This document shows, piece after piece, positions 33,335 to 46,846 of a stretch of 64,000 nt of DNA. The translations under genes and the position numbers were made by a program. Numbering within the stretch: position 1 is the stretch's first letter; every line of letters begins with the position of its first letter. The stretch comes from Aplysia californica (Eukaryota; Mollusca; Gastropoda; Aplysiida; Aplysiidae): the NCBI RefSeq assembly GCF_000002075.1, contig NW_004797652.1, positions 188,490-252,489 on the forward strand. Direction: 5' to 3'. The notes below the pieces were generated by a model, which worked only from the letters and a program-made list of their open reading frames with translations, was not told the DNA's origin and ran no database searches.

Positions 33335-34426
33335 CATATCAGTATCAGTAATTTGGTGTGTATTTGGAAAGAAAACAATACACATCAGTCAGAAAAAAAA
33401 AAAACCCCAAAAAATATAATCTTCTTAACTTTCAGCTGTAGATCTAGATCTAGATGTATATATACGAAAGAAAAATGTAAAAAAAAAAAAAGGACGTCTG
33501 GACCTCTGACGCTGGCACATTACTAAAACTAGGGACACCAGTCAAACACGAAACATCAGCAGACATGAGAACAACTTTTGATGGATTGAAAATTTGAACA
33601 TGCTCAAGGAACAAAATCCCAACCCATAACGATCTTCTAACAAGGGAAATAACCATCTTGACTTATTACGGTGATTACGTCCCTTTAGTCACATGGCGAG
33701 GCGCTAATCAATTGGGTTACGCCAAAAAACGCGGCCGCACAATGGCATAATCCAACGGGCACAGCATATTGTATATGTTCACAAGAACCTAAATAATTGA
33801 GAAAATATCTCATTATTACAGTATAACATGGATAGCTCAAATAAACCGGGACCGGCCTCGGTAGTTCGAGGGATACGTGAACAGTGTTACGGCATCGGCT
33901 ATGTCAGAGAATCACCGGGGAGCAAGAAAGATTGCTACTTTGATGAGTCATAGCGGTAGAAATGAATATGGTCGCTTTTTAAGCACATGGGGGGTATCCC
34001 GAAAAATATTGGTCTGAGAAAATCGAAGGTAAAGTTTTTGGACCCTAATTCAGTTCCCTTATAAAACAATGAGAGTTTTCTTTATAACCAAACAAATATA
34101 CTCACCAATGAAACCAAACTTCTATAGAGGTGTAGGGAATTGCCCACTTTTGGTGCAGGTCAAACCCCCAAAATCGGGGTTAGCTCGCTTGTCCTTAAAA
34201 TTAAAAGCAACCATATTATGTTGTTGGTACGGGTTGTCCATCCAATTTACCTCCCTCTGCCTGGGCCAACGATGAGTGTGATAGTGACGAGGAGCAGTAG
34301 CGGGGTAGACTGGAAGTGTTTGCTCTTGTTATGCTTTGTTTCTAGTTGAATCTGAAGCCTTGGTGAAATGAAAAATGGGGTGCTCCATGATGTGTGTGTG
34401 TGTATGTTTGTGTGCGTGCGTGTGTG

Positions 34427-34489
<63 letters not shown>

Positions 34490-34685
34490 ATGCGTGCGTC
34501 AAGCAACACATTAAAAATAGCACAGCTAGCTACTTGACTTCTGTGGAGGGGGGAAGGTGATATTTTACCAACCTAGCCTATTTCCATTTTTGTTTTTTTA
34601 ATTACATGTACTACATGTATTATTATTAAAATTTTGACTCAAGTGCACTCAAAGGACATTGACTTTAGACCTCTACGGCGGCGTA
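33335..34685. other. Intergenic, no gene seen
   Basis: AT-rich spacer with TCTAGATC palindromes near 33438 and a GT microsatellite (34391-34500). GGCCTCGGTAGTTCGAGGGA at 33854 is weakly tRNA-like but does not fold into a tRNA by inspection. Confidence 0.7.
34391..34500. repeat. (GT)n microsatellite
   Basis: A GT repeat with minor TA/GC interruptions at the left and CATGCGTGCG at the right. Confidence 0.95.
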
Positions 34686-34947
34686 CAGTGAGGCCTATCT
34701 ATAATTACCTTCGATATAACGACATCCTCAGTACAGCGACATGGTGCCCAGACCCCAATTTTGTCCTTATATATCATTAGTAATAAAAAACTCACTATAA
34801 AGACATAATTTTTAGTAAAAACCATGTATACTGTATAGCGACATCAGTATGGTGATAATCGGCAACTTGAAATTGACAGTGAAGACGAAATTTCTGGTCC
34901 AACATGCTTTCCGATCTGACCAGTGAAAACGTGTGACTAGCCAACTA

Positions 34948-35173
34948 CAGTTGAAACCTGATAAAACAGGGATGGTGGGACCAGAGAAAAAGTCCTGTTA
35001 TATCAGATCCCTGTTAGATCAGAAATGCAAGGGAAGTAAGCATTTGTGGACCAGCCCAGCTGTATTTATTCAAGGGTAGTTTCCCTTGTCACAAGTACCC
35101 ACGAACAGTGGTTTCGGACAAGGTAATAATTATTACATGTTGGGGTTTGCTCCATCACTGCGTTCCTCTCTCT

Positions 35174-35219
<46 letters not shown>

Positions 35220-35409
35220 TTTTACACATTATTAACGAGCCTTTCTCCTTGCTATAACTGATTGGGCTCCGATGAAGCCCTGGTATTCAGTTATTGCCGA
35301 TGACTTTTAATAAAGACAAAGAGTAGGAACAAACGGGGACTTAAAAAATCCCTGTTATTGACGGATCCCTGTTACATGTATTACCCGCCTGTTATCATGA
35401 TTTCCACTG
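34948..35409. mobile_element. Pogo-like non-autonomous element, copy 1
   Basis: The left end CAGTTGAAACCTGATAAAAC and the right end ATGATTTCCACTG are imperfect inverted repeats flanked by TA. The internal sequence matches 52007-53173 (for example AGTAGTTTCCCTTG-like and GATTGGGCTCCGATGA). A CT microsatellite is internal. It is too short to encode a transposase. The CAGT...AAACC end and TA target fit pogo/Tc1-type MITEs. Confidence 0.75.
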
Positions 35410-36554
35410 TAATGATATTCACTCCCCTCGAGGCCTGTTTGTCGGGTATGTATAAGAGACAGCTGTAGCGACCTGCTATCAGTATCTCTGATTGTTAATC
35501 ACAAAAAAAAAATTGTCTCGATGTCTCTGTTTATAAACAAACTTAAAAAAGAAAGAGAAAGCATGGGCTACCTTGGAGTAGCTTGAAAAAAACCCTAGTG
35601 GATAAGGGAACTAATCAAATTCACTGGTCCACATGTCGTACTGTTCCATTCTTGGTGTACTTAACACCTCCCCCCCCCCCCCATATTTTTTTCTGGTCCA
35701 GACGATATTGTCATATATAGAGAGGTTGCTTTGTAATTAGATAGACTATTCTGTGTTTGTGTTCTAGCTTCGCGTAATTTTGTTACAAAGATAAAGAAAA
35801 GCAAAACAAAACGAGACCGCAGGCACAGTTCAATCGATGCGTGATTTCGAGTCTTCTGTGTTCGACCTATCCGTGTTATACTGTATTTATTAAAATTTCC
35901 CTTGGCAAAATGTAATTATGACTTTTGAATTTGAACGTGTAGTGGGAGTCTTACTCATGACATTGTTTAAAAATAAGATGCGAATGCACAAACAAAAGGC
36001 AAAGAAGCAGAGATGACAGTTTTACAAATCTATTATCAATTTGTTTTCAAATTTGGCCATCTTTATCTAGCCTTTGCGGCCAGGAGCCGAAATCATATCC
36101 ATGACTCGATCATAGAGCGATGAAAAGTTGATTAAAAAAAAAACCCAAGCTCTCACAGCAGCCATGAGATCATTAGGAATTAGTCCCTCTTACTGTTTTG
36201 AGGGTGATTGTACCAGTTTATTTTTAGCTTACAAAACCATTGCTTGTGACTGCTTAGAGTGTCCCGAAAGGAGTGAACCGGATATTTATGTGGCAATGAG
36301 AAGCTGTTTCAGTTTCGAGGCTTGTGCACAATGCTCATTGGTGATTTCATGAGTGTCTATTTAAATTCTCGAGCCCTCCATCTATTGGTGAATCTGACTG
36401 TGGCGATGTTCCCAAATTAAAGAAAGAAAGCAGTGATTAAATATGTGATTACAGGCAATATCTTGAGAGACTCCAGATAGTTCAACAGAGTGCAGAACAG
36501 AGCATAACCATTCTTGTCTGTAGAAACGCAAGGGTGCCGTACTACAAATGTACT

Positions 36555-37060
36555 CTTTTTTGGTTTGTTTTTTTTACAGCGCTCGCAACTGCATAAGGTC
36601 ATATGAGCACGCGGGACACATTAAGCATTTTGTCAGATTGGTAGGAATTGATTTTAAATTTTGCCCCGGTGGCGGCTGAAGCCTTTTGTCGATTTTTGTA
36701 TTTAGTACCACCATGGGATCTTTAACGTGCACAACTTGCACATGGGACCTCTAAGATATTTTTGCTCCTATCCGAGAAGGCTACGTGAGATCTAACCTAC
36801 CCTACTATCAGGGGTGTGGCTGTAAGACAGCAGTAAGGAGCCAAGGAGTAGCTGTAGAAAGGCAGCAAAATGAGTCGGGAGTTGAGGATGGAGCAAAGGG
36901 GGGGGGGGGTAGAAAGTAGAGACTAAAGTAGACCGCAGAACATGATTAGAAATAAATAGAAAGCAGGAAAAGAGGTGAAAGCATAAATCACTGTCAGGTT
37001 TCGAACTCTGGACTTATTGAATGGGAGACTAACACCGTACCTCTAGACCATGAGAGCCCC
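36555..37060 (-). mobile_element. tRNA-derived SINE, second copy
   Basis: Same family as 20878-21404, inverted. The tRNA-like head is at the right end (CTCTAGACCATGAGAGCCCC reads as the A-box region on the minus strand, and TTTCGAACTCTGG as the B box). The core is GATCTTTAACGTGCACAA and the tail CGCTCGCAACTGCATAAGG. It is flanked by the direct repeat CAAATGTACT (36545-36554 and 37061-37070). It is more diverged than the first copy. Confidence 0.88.
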
Positions 37061-37186
37061 CAAATGTACTTCTATTTACCACAATGTGACATATCAATTA
37101 GGGACCACAAATTATAGAGTTCCCCCGAACCCCCATCTCCCACAAACACACAAAAATAAAAACAGCAAGGTATAAGGCGGTTTATC

Positions 37187-37192
37187 TTTATT
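37187..37192 (-). terminator. Candidate distal poly(A) signal, minus strand
   Basis: AATAAA on the minus strand, followed by GTTTTTATTTTTGTGTGTTT and a G-rich stretch. This is a good cleavage context at the edge of the low-repeat zone. Confidence 0.4.
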
Positions 37193-38475
37193 CCTGGAAA
37201 ATTCATAAACATTTTTGTACATCGTTTAAACAAGGTAAATTTTTAGCAACTATCTGTATAATATATGCTACTCCTCACAGATACCTGGAATGATAAATAT
37301 AAGAAAAATGACATATATATGATGCAAGTCATATTGTAGCTATATAGGCATGTGGTGTTGTCACAACTCTGGTACCAATATGCATGATATGATGAAAATC
37401 TAGTACAATCACACAAACGCATGATCATCTTCACTGAATCACATTATTCTTGAATTCTTCAAAACAAAATGTACCTTGACCTCCCCATAACTTGCAAAAG
37501 TTCTGTTGAAGAGAATAGAAGCAAACCAACCCAACAAACAGCATAGGAACAGAGCAGACCACTTTTCCCTTTTTTCTTTTTTGCCAAGCAAGAGACGTTG
37601 AAGCAACAACAGCATTGCCTGAATCAGACCACACGTAGTAACATGAATATCATCCCCAATTCATTTCTGTTATTTATATTCTTTTATTCTTTGTACTTAT
37701 CAAGGAAAAAACTCAAAACCAAAGTACAAATAACTGAACCTATTACTATTACTATCTGCTGAGAGGATTGTCGATTAAAGGAATAAAATGTAATAGAAAC
37801 CTTTCATATCGGCATTTAGGCAAATAGTACACACATCTTCTCACCTGATTTTAAGTAAATCAACAATATAATGAAACATGCATTATATTGACATTAACGC
37901 TTCACACATTTATGAAATATGTTTAAAAAAGATTTAAAAAATGAGTAGGCCTATTTTGAAATAAAAAGCAAACAATTACACTTCAAAATTTGTAAAGACA
38001 TTTGAGGTATGTTTTTAGCAATGTCACTTAAATTGTAAGCAACAAAAACGTGTAAAAGCAAAGTTTCAAAGATTATTTCCATGGACAACAATGAGAAGAA
38101 CAAAAATCCATAATTTACAAGTACAATAGAAAAGATTTGGATACATTTACAACTACAAGTGGACATTTAGAAAAAAATAAACAACCAACACAGGGGGAAA
38201 AAAGCAAATTTGGTGACATCCATCAATAGTCGGAGAAAGTCAATATATAATAAACATTTTCCTCATATTTTCAGCGTTTCTTATATCTTAACACTTCTCC
38301 GGTGATGTGAGTAGCATCTGTCCACTTCATCCTCTAACAAATGGTGTCAGAGGTTTATTCTGACAAGTGTTAATTGACTGAACACAACACAATCCAGTTT
38401 TCATAATTCATATGGCCACAGGAAATTTACTAAAACAGTTTCGAAACTGTATAGATTTAAATCCCAAATCAGCTC

Positions 38476-38720
38476 TGTAAGGTTATTTAAGAGGCAGGAC
38501 CTACAGATTTAATGTCTATCTCCAATAGGATCAAGCCAAATGGGTGGAAAGCCTTCAAAATAAAATGCCCCAAAACATCTCAAGTTCATCATCATAATGC
38601 CCCAAAGCAGATTACAACCAGGGCCATCTTCTCCATAGTCCAGCTTGATGCCGTACCAAATGAGCTAACGGTGTGCCCACCAAACAGCTTCACACACCTT
38701 GGAAAGGGCACATGAACAGT
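38476..38720 (-). repeat. SINE-like repeat F2, copy 2
   Basis: Shares GGTTATTTAAGAGGCAGGAC and AATAGGATCAAGCCAAATGG with 53337 and 10484, and CTTGGAAAGGGCACATGAAC at its right part. It seems to be interrupted or rearranged in the middle. Confidence 0.5.
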
Positions 38721-40396
38721 TTCATGACATAACACGACAGATGCCATTAAAAAAATTTGGATTAAACTTGTGCTTGTGCCGTTGTATCTAGAAACACGGG
38801 GCATTTCAGAGTCACCTTCCTTTTTCACAAAATGCGATTTTTCCTCTTTAAAGAACTGCAGAAAGTGGAGCTATTTTTTTTTAAAAATGTGGATAGGCCC
38901 TATGTCATGTTTCCTCAAAAATGTAAGGAGATCTCATCGATTAAAAGCATAAGAACCCAACATAGACTTCAACATACAATAAATATTAACACAGCCTTAC
39001 ATAATGTGTGCCCTAAAAATAAAGTTTGCTAAAGATTATTCAGTAAATGGGTGAAGAATTAATAAATCTTCATTTTTCTTCGAACCGGAAAAATGGATAT
39101 GTCGTGTTTTGTCGTGAAACTGTTCACATACTCACCAGGAACAACACTTTGTCTAGCTTCAATACCCATGTGAGATACCAAGCATGCACCAGCGGTGTTA
39201 ACAAAAGTGGAAGTAGCAATTGTTGCACTTTACTATACTGTGTATCGGACAAAACCTGTACAAGATTAAAGAGAACTTGGGTATAATTAAAAGCATTAGT
39301 AAAGGACAAAAATGGAAACTCATTTAAATCTGCAACTGTAAAATATTGCAGCTCATCATGAAAACATAACACACTCTGTTTTCAAAAAAACAACTTGCTG
39401 GGGCAAAACATCTATCTAATTAAAGCAAGATCTGTTATAATCATATGAGCCTTTGTCAATATAGGTGGGGGTTTCTTCATATACCTTACAAAATCCTTTC
39501 CTATTCCAATAAAAATGGTGCTACAGCCTTGAAATTTGTATGTTGTGCTTAGTATGATGTTTCAGCTATTGGAGCAGAAAAACAACAGTCTGGCCATCAG
39601 AGGAAATTTTACAAATATTTTTATCTCTGAAATCGATGTATTTTTAGAATGCAAAACGTGACGTGACAAGTTCGTACCTTTTGTGCCGTCAAGTTCAACG
39701 CTGAAATATTTGTTGAGAAACCCGTCCCTCTACACTTTTACTACTATAACTACATTATTTGTGGTGCTATATCAGAAATAATGATATCTATAGCAGTTTT
39801 TTCTTTGTGAGCCTTCTAGATTTTAATTTTTGAGCATAACTTGTGTCGTTATTTCGCAAAGCAAGTTCAATTCCTCATGACCTCGTTTCTATCGGTCATT
39901 TTAAGGCCCTGGAACGAGCAAAATATCATTCAATGTTTACTTTCTGCCCTGACTGATTCCGAAGCTGTGACTGTACGTAATTTTTGCAGTAAACGGAAAT
40001 CCTGCGACGCCTCGTGCTCTGTCATCATTTGTTATGCTCGAAAGGACCAATCAGCAAACGAGAAATAATAGTGGTGGAGGAACGTATTGTTGTGGAATGC
40101 AAGACGGCGAGAAGAAAAACGATGGATGAGATGAATTCATTTAAGTTTTCTTTTGTCGTCATCAAATCTTAACATGTTACGTTAGAAAAAAGCTGTTATG
40201 TCAGAAAAATGTCCCCCCTCCCCATTTAAATCAATTAAACCAAGTAATGATTAACATCGCACTGCGTTCCAATGGTCAAGTCGTAGTAGATCTAGATGTG
40301 ACCACACGTGCTTGGCTAGATGTCAACAAGAGGGAGGGGAAAATTTGATGTAAATTGTTCTAGGTTCCAAAATGATCACAAACATTTATCCATTAT

Positions 40397-41165
40397 GTGT
40401 CATCGTGGTTAAGTTCGAAAGATATTTGGTATTTTGCATAGAGTCATAGTAACATGTGAATTGTGTGGCATTTTTTCAGCACTAGCATGCATTATGAGCC
40501 AAACTGAATCTCCTGAATCTATGTCGGCCAAAATGTAAAAAAAAATTAATTAAAATATGAAAATGGACAGTTTTTCATTTCTTTCGGACATAGCTATGAT
40601 GACACAAATGAGAACACAAAGACATTCAGAATTTCTTTTTTCTGTCATTTTATATGCTTTTCATGCTTATGTTTGAAAATTAAAGCAATGAGAAAACTAT
40701 TAAAATAATTATAAGTTCCATAAATTACTTTTTAGGTTATTTTAAAATTTGTGTCATATGGTTATGTTCGAAAGATATTTGATATTTTGCAGAGATCTAT
40801 AGTAAAATGTAAATAAAGTGGCACTTTTTCATCATTAACATGCATTGTGAGTCAAATTGAATCATCTGAATCAATGTTTGCCCAAATTTTCATAAAAGAA
40901 ATTAACATATGAAAACGGAAAGTTTTTCATTTCTTTTCGACATAATTATGATGACACAAATGCAAACACAATGGCATTCAGAATTTCTTTTTTCTCTGAT
41001 CCTCACCATTTTATGTGCTCTTCATGCTTATGTTTGAAAATTAAAGCGATAAGAAAACTGTTAAAGTAATTTTGAATGTTCAAATTCTAAAAAATAAGTC
41101 ATAGTTATGCCCGAAAGAATTTGACTTGATGTTATGTAACGCCATTTACACAGCATAGCATGCCA
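40397..41165. repeat. Diverged tandem repeat, period about 350 bp
   Basis: Two full units (40397-40750 and 40751-41097) and a partial third. They share TTCGAAAGATATTTG, ATGATGACACAAATG, CATTCAGAATTTCTTTTTTC and CATGCTTATGTTTGAAAATT. Units differ by substitutions and small indels. No coding capacity was seen. Confidence 0.85.
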
Positions 41166-41759
41166 TCTGTTGGCCTGTAAATACATGTTTTTGTAGGAGG
41201 AGAGACATGGATAGAAAAATTCAAGAAAAAACGAAATATGAAAAACTTTATCATCAGCCTTCTGAGCTACATTTTAGGAACCCACCTATTGGCAAAAGCT
41301 CATATGCGTCATGACACGGTGGAATCAGGCGTTTGTCAATTTTTGGTTCTTATAGAGTAGAGTTATCGGTGTTCATCTTAAAACTTGTTCATTTTCTTAC
41401 TTTTGATGCAGAAATACCCATCCATCTTAAATAAAATTTGAGACATTCATGATCGAAGGAGGTGGGGTACCCTGGTTTTAGAGATAAAATCAGCGGGAAA
41501 ATTACCTCCAAAGTTTCTTGACTTCCAAAGCTTCAGTGTCAAAATTTTTTGTGCCTTTGATCAACGTTTTACAGCAAAATCCACGCAGAAATGTGTTTTT
41601 ATACGGACGTGCAGGTTGTTGAAATAAAAAGAGCAAAATTTATAAAAACGGCCCAACGAACGGAAAACTGCCTGTCTCTTTGACTTCATTATTTTGACAT
41701 GCGCCTGACTTCACCACGATGCCCCACATATCAAACACAAAATAAAAGTTCTAGTTAAG

Positions 41760-41941
41760 AGTTGTTTGTTTTAGTGAGTGTTTTACAGGACTTGCAACAC
41801 AATAAGGTCATAAAAGTGCCGAAGATTAGAGATGTTACAAGAGAGAAACAAACACAAAAAAGAAGGAGAGATCAGGAAAATAGATGTTTGATAGGAAAGA
41901 AGGAGCAAACCACACCAGAGCACCGCCAACGATCCACGCAA
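41760..41941 (-). repeat. F200 retro-tail repeat, copy 4
   Basis: Minus-oriented F200 copy. The plus strand reads TTTTACAGGACTTGCAACAC at the tail and AGGAGCAAACCACACCAGAG near the head. Confidence 0.7.
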
Positions 41942-44900
41942 AATAAAAGAACCTGAAAATGATCGCAGAGTTTACATACATATAAATATACTAGCTGGGT
42001 ACCCGTTCAATGAACGGACTCAAAAGAATCGATAGTCAAGTCATTGTGAAAGCAGTGCACATTGCTTGTGAAAAGAAGCCTCACTTGTTTACAATGGCGT
42101 CCCAAGATTAGATCAAAACGAAACTAATGAAAAACAGAAAATGAAACTGAAGAGACTTCAGACTCTTTAATGTAACTGTGCACCCTTTGAATGATTCTGA
42201 CTCACTGTTAATTTTTTCAAATTCGAAAGTTAAGTGGTTTGGAAGTTTCAGACGACCAAAGTGACGAACTTTAACAAATATAATATTATATAGATGTCTA
42301 TACTGTCTAGCATGCGCACAGTGAACAAACACATACTGAAACACACACAAACAGCGAACAGATTTTTCAGGTTCCCAATCTTTACTAATACATGCCATGT
42401 ATTATATTCTTTGTATTTAAAACATGTACAAACGGAAATTCATACATAACGAAAAGATTTCTGCATTTCGTTGATTTCACTTTGTGTATGCTAGACTGTA
42501 CACTGTATATATATAGAAATTATAAGAGTTCACAGTGGACTTCATTGCAACCCCTGTTCGGAAAAGATTTCATTATTCAGAAATTAACAAGATTTACTAA
42601 TAACAGATGCGTAGCAGAAAAGTTGACAACACTCCGAGACTACTGAGACAAGGCACAACACTGCAGAAAAAGAGTTTTTACTTTAATCAGAGCAATCTAC
42701 CTACTTTGTACTGCAATCTACCCATTTTGTGATGGAATAAGGGTATTTAGGCACAGTGAAATTCATCTCAGCATAGTGAAAAAAATCCAAAAAACAAACA
42801 AACTTGACGCTGCAAGTGGGTGACGACATTAGCTTCAGCTGTAAATGTATGAGAATCTGACAGTAGTTCAAGTTGGTATGCACGCACACATATGTACTCA
42901 CGCATGCACATACACACACACACACTTGCACACACAGAGAAAAATATTAACATTTTCTAGATGAAAAACAATTTGGTCTCAGAGTACTTTGTAATTCTAT
43001 GACAATATTGTCATTTTCCAGGCTAGCAATGACAAGGCATTCTGAAGGAATGTATGAATGTATACATGTTTTAAAAAATTAAAACACAACAAGGGAATGC
43101 ATTATTAGAGCGAAGGCCTACAATAATCAACAGTATAAATTAAAATATTTACATGCAAATATCACGATTTACTGTTAAATCTACAAAATCATTCATGTAT
43201 GATTCAGCATTCACGGTGTAACATAAATCTTAAATATACATTTTAATATTCTGAAATATACATTTTAATATTCTTAAATATACAGGTAAATCGCAACAAC
43301 AAAACCACACTAGTCCATACGTGTCAGATTAGAATGGTGCAATCCTGTGGACCGAAAACATTCTTTGATATCGGAAAATATACATGTCATCCAGTCCTCC
43401 CTCACAAAAGGTCTGAAAATTTGAGGCAGGGCGGAAACATAAATTTTATAATTCTTTTGCTGTATTGTGTTCTTTATTTACACGTTTTAATGGTGGCTCA
43501 TACCATAACAACATACATGTATAAAGAACTTCCTAGTACAATGTACTCTGATTAAACCGAAGATCTCTGATTTTTTGTTGCCCGTCGAAAAACCCTGATC
43601 AATTTTCCATAAAATACAATTTTTTCCCTTAAATTCCATTTCCCTTGGGTCTTTTGCGACATATCGTAGAGGCATTGAAAATACACCTTTCTATATCAAT
43701 TATTTGTATGTATTTGCGCAAATGATTGTAAACAATGTAAAAATATACATTTCTATTTACCTTTATTTATGTGTGTTTGCAATACATGTTTATTTGCCAC
43801 AATCGGTTTGTAACATAATCATAGTAATCTACTGGGATTCTGGATACTTCCAAATTTTTTTCCAAAACCCTTTACTTTTTGGCAGCACTGAGGATTCTGA
43901 GGTAAACTCCAATTTTTGGTCATAGAGTGACTGGCAGGTCTGATGTATGTAACGAAATTTTAGAAATTTACTCATTCAGAAGACATCACCAGATCTCTGC
44001 CTTAGCAGACAAAACGTCTTAAAATAAAAATTCAGAGCAGTTTTGAGATAAAGAGGCTTTTTGTGAGTGTAACCATTTAAAAAAGGCGTTCTTCCGAAAT
44101 TTGAATTCTAATTTATTAAAAAACTAGTCACAGTCTCACTTTGATTTTTTTACACAAGTAAGGGAAATGATCAGGCTTTCGATTTAGCAAATAAAAAATG
44201 TTAGCGCCAAAAATATTTAAAAAGGCGTTTTGTCAGCTTACGGCAGATCTGTCAGCCCCTGGCTGTTATGATACAAATGGCAAAAAGAGAGAATGACTGG
44301 CAATATGAAATAAATTCCCTGCGGCATGGCATGCTCCTGCCAAGTTAACTATTCATACTCAGTGTGCAAACTATTAGAAGTAAGCCTACATCCACGACTT
44401 GAATCAATAGTCTCATGAAACAAGTAATTTACAAACATGAGGTTTGCAGTACTACACTCAATTATTTTTAAACCGATATTGTCTGCTCTAGACCTAAGGC
44501 TGGACTCAAAGTTGATGATTTGCAGAATAACCTGACAACTCATGGAATTACAGAGTCTGTAATAAAGTATTCACATAATCTAGAAAATAAATTCCAATTT
44601 TAAATTTGTGTACATGCATCAAAATTAGCCAACTATGTGCTTTCAACACTTATTTCATCGGCTACTTTATTTAAATGAAAAAAAAATAAATTATGACATC
44701 GTTTTGCTGAAGTTATCTCGAAATAACCCTGCAGAATATATCAGAGGATGGAGGATCATCTTGAGGTAGAACAGTTGAACAGTTTCGTTCCAACTGTAAG
44801 CGTGTAACATGCCCAACGCAGTGGCAGGGAGAAGAAAAACAAAACCAGGAGAACAATGAGCCAAGCAGTTTCCCCAATGCGTTTTCTAACAAGCTTTTTA

Positions 44901-46846
44901 AATGCACATATTTCATAAGCATACGTTGTTGTTTTGAAATTTATATGCGAAGATCACAGGTAGAACTTTCGTTTCAAGAATAAAAGCCTGTATAAACCGG
45001 GAATGATTACATAACATTACAGCATCATCAAACATGAGAGTGACAAGAATCAGAGTCACAGGAACACAAGGAAAAACAGCATATATCTTTGATTTCAAAC
45101 ACAAAAATGCTCCAAAACTACCCATTGCATAGCTCTGATGACTCACTGACTGAAAGGCCTTGTGCATGAAATTGTTTATCCAAATAACTTTTCTAAACAT
45201 GACCCTCTACATTCCCTACTTTGCATTCTGTTGGCCAGTCAGACTCCACCCTGTTGTTTAAACATTTTCGTGGTATTCTAGTATGAAAAGAATATTATCT
45301 CATAGCTCTTCACCCTGTTAAAAAAATCAGTGTGTGGAAAAATGAATGTGAGGCAAGAGTTAAAACCGTAATGTACCAAATTCAACCTTCAGCTCCAATC
45401 AGGGCCATTTAGCAATAGGACATTTTTTACAATCCAACCAATAAATTTTACTGTATGTAAATAATTTCCTCATTTTCATATGATGCAGATGATCAAGTTT
45501 GAATAAAGGTCCACAAAAACAGTCCAGCATAAAAGATAGTGTTCCATCTCTTAATTTTTAAGTAACATAGTAGAAGCAAACAAAACTGACAAAAAAAAGG
45601 TAACATACAGTAATGAAAGACTCATAAAACAGTGACTACACTGACTGACTCTTCAGAAACATCTCATCCTTTCCTTTTACAAATAAAGACAAATCAATGG
45701 GCACAGCAGAGTAGGTCAAACGGTCAACCTGTGAATTTGAGCAAGGGCACTGAAAAGTTAACTGAAGGTTGAAATCAGAAGTGTGTAATTGCTCCGGGAA
45801 GCTTTACTCTCTACCTCTGAGAGGGGTAAATTCACTATGCCTGGGCCCTTTTTCTATACGAAATGTAAAAGCAAAAGTGACATATGTCACTAAATTGGTC
45901 ATTAAATTAAAACAAGTGAACCTATTTTGATAGTTTTTCATCTAATGAATGAACTCACGGTAAAAGAGACCTGTCTTTGGAAACTGCCGAAAAGCAATTT
46001 GATGACGAAGTCGACATAAGAGAACGTGGCCGAGCCGCTGTCAGCGGCTCACCGGCACAGCGGTGCTGACAGCGGGCAGCTGGGAGCGGCTTGCCGGAGA
46101 TAAAGAGTTAAACTATGCAACAAGCAAGAGGGACCCCTACTCACAACCTTTTATACCTGTCTCTCACTCTTTCTCATGGTCAGAGGTGATAGTCATGCCC
46201 TCTTCTAAGCATACACGTGAACCTTCAATCTTCAATAAATTTCCTGAATATGGAGCAGTTAGACTTGTAGTAAGGAGCTTGCTTTTCTTCTTTCCCATGA
46301 AGGTCCACAATTAATGTAAACTACATAAATCTATGAGGCAGCATGGAAGGTATATCCGATTGGTCTTCCTCATTCATTAAATCAAAGTTGCAAAACAGAA
46401 AGATGCAAACTCATCTTAGTGGAAGGTAGAATCATAAAATGTGATCATCTGTAGTAACTGCATAAAACAGAATTAACAGTGTGCATTCAAGACAATTTGA
46501 TAAAAATGCAGCTTCAAGTCACAACACTGCGAATGTACAGAAGGACTCAAATCCATATTGTTTCTGACCTCACACTGGAATCTTGCAAAATTTCAAGAAT
46601 GTATCAGAAAAAACTATAAAACATATGTTCATTTTGTCGATTAAACATAACACAATCTGTTTTTCAACACCAAGGAATGTTTGGAAAATCAAACACTCCC
46701 TGGAGTATGGAAATATCCACCAAAATCATACCCCAGACTCAAAAAGTCATAAAGTTAAAGATTGGCTTTGGAAAATACAAATATAATATCTCTATTCCTT
46801 TCTAAACATTCCATCAAGCTCTTATGCAACATTGTGTTGTTGACCT

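Larger units (their letters stand above)
37171..46846 (-). other. Possible long 3' UTR of the membrane-protein gene
   Basis: 9.7 kb of AT-rich sequence downstream of the minus-strand stop. It has few mobile elements: one F2 fragment (38476), a tandem repeat (40397-41165), an F200 copy (41760) and a possible small element (41985-42296). No coding frame could be supported. AATAAA signals on the minus strand occur at 44671-44666 and 37192-37187. Transcription of this stretch is inference. Confidence 0.4.

Noticed and set aside
43540-43941. Possible relative of the 18174-19295 element
   Set aside because: Only the right end (GGCAGGTCTG with ATAGAGTG upstream) looks similar. No left end or target duplication was found, so it is not listed as a feature.
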